A stretch of 64,000 nt of DNA from Diaporthe sp. PMI_573 (taxonomy: Eukaryota > Ascomycota > Sordariomycetes > Diaporthales > Diaporthaceae), in NCBI GenBank assembly GCA_021399435.1, contig JAJTUP010000026.1:857670-921669 (forward strand). The letters are read 5' to 3'. The position numbers and the translations under genes were made by a program. Below the pieces are notes generated by a model. That model was not told the origin of the DNA and made no database searches. It was given only the letters and a program-made list of their open reading frames with translations. Below, piece after piece: positions 60,941-64,000 of the stretch (position 1 is the first letter of the stretch; the number at the start of each line of letters is the position of its first letter).

Positions 60941-63265
60941 ACGTGGTTGGACAGTCAGCCGCGCAGGACACATGCCCGCGCACTTTTGCTAACTCCGCCA
61001 ACTTTAGCCAGCCCTGGTACCCACCTAGGGCAAAGGAATTAATGAAAGTTGGCACCAATTGGTGCCAACTGATTTAAATTCCTTATTTCTAATCAATTTA
61101 GTCAATTTGGAGGCATGGTGGGGTTGCAGTGCTAGTCTGAAAACTTAAAGTTTTGGTGAGCGGGTTTGTTTTTGGTGCGAATCGCGTCCCCATTTTTCGC
61201 GTCAGTCTCGCATCACTCTACCTACTTAAATATTCAACACGCTAGAAATCAACATCCACAATGCCAATCTACTCGAAAGAAGATAAAATCAAACTATCAC
61301 TTCAAGCAATCGAGAATTCTAAAAAAAACCAAAAGAAACCCTTGAGTAGACGTCAGGCTGCTCGGATCTTTCATATCCCTGAATCTACTCTACGTGACAG
61401 GATGAACAACCGACCCCGGCGTGAAGAATCACGCGTCGAGAAGCATAAACTTGACCCAATTGAAGAGCAAACACTTGTTCAATATATCATTGAGCAAGAT
61501 GCACGAGGATTCCCAATGCGACTTTCTGGTGTGGAAGATATGGCCAACCTCCTGCTGGCGTCGCGTGATGGCAAGCCTGTTGGCACCAGATGGGCACGAC
61601 GCTTTGTGGATGCACAACCAAGCTTGAAAACAAGATTCTCTCGGCCTTACGACTACCAGAGGGCCCTCTGCGAAGATCCTGAGGTCATTGGAAACTGGTT
61701 CCGACTACTTCGCAACATGATGGCCAAGTATGGGATCACAGATGACGATCTCTACAACTTCGACGAAACTGGCTTCATGATGGGCCAGATAACCTCAACC
61801 CTGGTTGTTACACGCTCTGATCGGCATGGAAAGGCTAAATCTATACAGCCTGGAAACCGTGAATGGGCAACAGCTATTGAATGCATCAATGCAAAGGGCT
61901 GGTGTATCCCGCCATTCGTCATTGTCCAAGGCGCCTACCACCTTGCAAACTGGACCACAGAGTCGGGTTTTCCTGCCGATTGGGTAATCAAGCCTACTCC
62001 AAATGGATGGACGGATAACAAGACTGGTCTAGAATGGATTCAGCACTTTAATAAGCATACAATTAAGCGAACAATGGGCAAATACCGGATGCTCATCCTG
62101 GATGGACACGAGAGCCATGTATCAGCAGAGTTCGAACAGTACTGCAAGGAAAACAACATTATCCCTATTAGCATGCCACCACATTCATCTCATCTACTCC
62201 AGCCATTGGATGTTGCATTATTTTCGCTATTGAAGCGTGCATACGGCGATGAGATCAACCTCTTCATCCGGGCCTCCATCAACCACATCACCAAGTCCGA
62301 GTTCTTCATTGCGTTTAAGGCAGCCCACGACAAGGTCTTTACGGAAGAAAACATGAAAGCTGGGTTCAGAGGGGCTGGAATTTCTCCATGGGACCCAGAT
62401 TCTGTCATTTCCAAGCTGGATGTCCGCCTACAAACTCCAGTACAATCCCTCCCTGTGTCACCATCGAAATGGGAATCACAAACACCTTCCAATGCCCACC
62501 AGACTGTCCAGCAATCAAGTTTTATCAAGGGCAAGATCTCAGCCCATCAGGGCAGCTCCCCTACACCAATTATCCAGGCAATTGAGAAGTTTACAAAGGG
62601 TGCACAAGCAATGGCGCATCAGATTACTCTTTTGAATGATCGGGTCCGTACCCTTGAGAAGGCTAATATTGGGCTCGCCAAGCGCCGGAGGGCCAAAAGA
62701 AGTCGGGTCCAGCTTGGAGGGGCACTTAGTATTGAGGAATCTCAGGTGATAATTGAAGAAAAACAAAAGGGGAAGCGGCCGGCTGGTGAAATGGCTGGTG
62801 GTGCTGAGGAGGCGGACCGCGGCGGACCGAGCAAACGACGATGTGGCAACTGCGGCGAGACTGGGCATAACGCAAGAACTTGTGAGAAAGATGCAGAAGA
62901 GTCTAGTCAGTCAGATTCAGAGTGTATAATAGTACATTCTTAAGCGGACCGCGTCGGACCGCCAAAATAGTTGATTTGGCTGGTGTAGATTGAGGTTGAT
63001 TCTGCATGGTTGAAATGCTCCATTTTGGTGGGGAAGCCGATTTTCCCACCAAAAGTCGGCCACTTTAGACTGGCACTGCAGCCACGCTAACGTCTCTAAA
63101 TTGACTAAGTCGATTGAAATTGAGCAATTGAGACCAGTTGGCACCAATTGGTGCCAACTTTTATTGATTCTATTGCACTAGGTGGGTGCCAGGGCTGGCT
63201 AAAGTTGGCGGAGTTAGCAAAAGTGCGCGGGCATGTGTCCTGCGCGGCTGACTGTCCAACCACGT
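60941..63265 (+). mobile_element. Apparently intact pogo/Fot1-like DNA transposon (2325 bp), TA target duplication
   Basis: The ends ACGTGGTTGGACAGTCAGCC are inverted repeats, near-perfect over about 88 bp (one mismatch seen) and still similar to about 200 bp. TA stands on both sides (60939-60940, 63266-63267). A perfect 22-bp palindrome (half-site GTTGGCACCAA) sits at 61048-61069 and again at 63137-63158, a likely transposase-binding site. The single gene is undamaged and the base composition is unlike the surrounding RIP-damaged DNA. It has inserted into the reverse-transcriptase region of a dead gypsy element. Confidence 0.95.
61261..62943 (+). CDS. Pogo/Fot1-type DDE transposase with C-terminal CCHC zinc knuckle
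   Basis: This transposase cuts and re-inserts the element at TA dinucleotides. The frame has 560 codons without intron or stop. The N-terminus (about 5-50) has a Psq-type helix-turn-helix (SRRQAARIFHIPESTLRDRM), followed by a CENP-B/Tc5-type DNA-binding domain (about 60-130, KPVGTRWARRFV). The DDE_1 catalytic core has Asp168 (FDETGF), Asp281 (LILDGHESH) and Asp317 (HLLQPLDVALF), a DD35D arrangement that fits the pogo group. A short coiled-coil-like stretch (about 445-475) and a basic KRRRAKR patch follow, probably a nuclear signal. Near the end is CGNCGETGHNARTC, a CX2CX4HX4C knuckle (Cys528, Cys531, His536, Cys541), then an acidic tail. About 320 bp of non-coding sequence lies on each side within the element. 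All features needed for activity appear to be present; activity itself cannot be judged. Confidence 0.95.
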   Translation: MPIYSKEDKIKLSLQAIENSKKNQKKPLSRRQAARIFHIPESTLRDRMNNRPRREESRVEKHKLDPIEEQTLVQYIIEQDARGFPMRLSGVEDMANLLLASRDGKPVGTRWARRFVDAQPSLKTRFSRPYDYQRALCEDPEVIGNWFRLLRNMMAKYGITDDDLYNFDETGFMMGQITSTLVVTRSDRHGKAKSIQPGNREWATAIECINAKGWCIPPFVIVQGAYHLANWTTESGFPADWVIKPTPNGWTDNKTGLEWIQHFNKHTIKRTMGKYRMLILDGHESHVSAEFEQYCKENNIIPISMPPHSSHLLQPLDVALFSLLKRAYGDEINLFIRASINHITKSEFFIAFKAAHDKVFTEENMKAGFRGAGISPWDPDSVISKLDVRLQTPVQSLPVSPSKWESQTPSNAHQTVQQSSFIKGKISAHQGSSPTPIIQAIEKFTKGAQAMAHQITLLNDRVRTLEKANIGLAKRRRAKRSRVQLGGALSIEESQVIIEEKQKGKRPAGEMAGGAEEADRGGPSKRRCGNCGETGHNARTCEKDAEESSQSDSECIIVHS

Positions 63266-63267
63266 TA

Positions 63268-64000
63268 GTTTTTTAATTAAAGATAGTAAATAGTGGTTTT
63301 TAATAATAATATTATTTAGTTAGTAATAATCTATATAAAGTTATAGCTTTCCGTTCTTCTTTAATATAAAAAAGATTAGATATCCTGTAGATAAAGTAAA
63401 TAATTATATATAACCTTTTTTTAGGTTTTCGTTAAGATACTCTCTAAGTACCTTAAGTTATATTTTGTTAAGCCTATAGATTTTAAAGAATTTAGAGATC
63501 TTTCTAGATTTTAAAGATATTTTATAATTTTAGTTATTATATTTAGGTAGTTTAGTATTAAGTATTACTAAAAACAGTTTAATATACTTATAGTATTTTT
63601 AAGGTATAAACTCTTAAGGATCCTTTTTTATTACCTTAGCCTTTTATAGATAGGTAATAAATTATTAAAAGATAGGTTTAACTTATTTTATTAAGCTAAT
63701 TCTTTAGGCTTTTAGTATTTATTATAAGGTATCTATAGGTAAGGTAATTATAACTATAGATATTGTCTTATATTATATATACTAGATTTCTTATATCTAT
63801 CTTAATATTTATTAGATTTCCTTAATATATTCTTATACTATAAGTATAATTTATTACTTTTTTATATTAGTTTACATTAGACTACCTTCTTTGTCAAATT
63901 TATATTATATTTGGCTTAATAGTAAATTTTTTTTATTAGTCTATAGTAGACTGCCTAGTTTATACTATTATTGTACTAGCTTATTTAAAGGCTGTTTTAA
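63268..64000 (-). pseudogene. Ty3/gypsy pol relic, continuing out of the window
   Basis: This is the other side of the gypsy RT region split by the intact transposon. Minus-strand frames just right of the insertion show a damaged version of the RT start (NLFYIKEERKA, resembling an FVKKKDGKLR block). Stops are frequent. The element extends beyond 64000. Confidence 0.65.

Noticed and set aside
30279..64000. A giant cargo transposon (Starship-type) or a gene cluster hidden in the AT-rich block
   Set aside because: No tyrosine-recombinase captain gene and no cargo genes are seen; all readable parts are retroelements or pogo-type elements.

Overview
The window reads as a filamentous ascomycete chromosome, most likely a Sordariomycete (Pezizomycotina). 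The evidence is GC-rich single-copy genes with short GT-AG introns (about 55-220 bp, one with a TACTAAC-type branch site), fungal-type protein families, and a sharp change at about 30.28 kb into AT-rich, TpA-rich DNA with the pattern left by repeat-induced point mutation (RIP, C-to-T changes mainly in CpA).

Positions 1-30,000 are gene space. Eight genes can be modelled to exon level, and every reconstructed coding length is a multiple of three. In order they are: a Chk2/Cds1/PRD-4-type FHA checkpoint kinase (+); a large BAR-PH-ArfGAP protein with a fungal N-terminal extension (-); a Munc13/UNC-13-like MUN-C2 protein (+); cytosolic inorganic pyrophosphatase (+); mitochondrial ribosomal protein mL53 (-); the SNARE Sec20 (+); a phenol-hydroxylase-type FAD monooxygenase (-); and a CaCA-family cation/proton antiporter (+). 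Three of them (ArfGAP, Munc13-like, Sec20) act in membrane traffic. The order otherwise looks like ordinary eukaryotic housekeeping synteny, not an operon or a secondary-metabolite cluster. The gaps between genes hold microsatellites, a perfect 24-bp palindrome and long homopolymer runs.

Positions 30,280-64,000 are a transposon graveyard with no host gene that I can see. It is built of nested, RIP-damaged elements whose order of insertion can be read from target-site duplications. They are: several Ty3/gypsy relics (gag with zinc knuckle, RT, integrase); one complete but dead Ty1/copia element (44544-55200, two 360-bp LTRs, TSD AAAGG); a 523-bp LTR family in at least five copies; a 473-bp LTR family in two copies; a 482-484-bp solo LTR present twice with correct 5-bp TSDs; and two dead pogo/Fot1-like DNA transposons (37903-40228 and 52098-54910).

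Within this desert lies one undamaged element, 60941-63265. It has TA target duplications, near-perfect terminal inverted repeats and an uninterrupted 560-codon DDE transposase ending in a CCHC zinc knuckle. It is related to the two dead copies but has different outermost terminal sequence. This apparently RIP-escaped element is the most notable object in the window.
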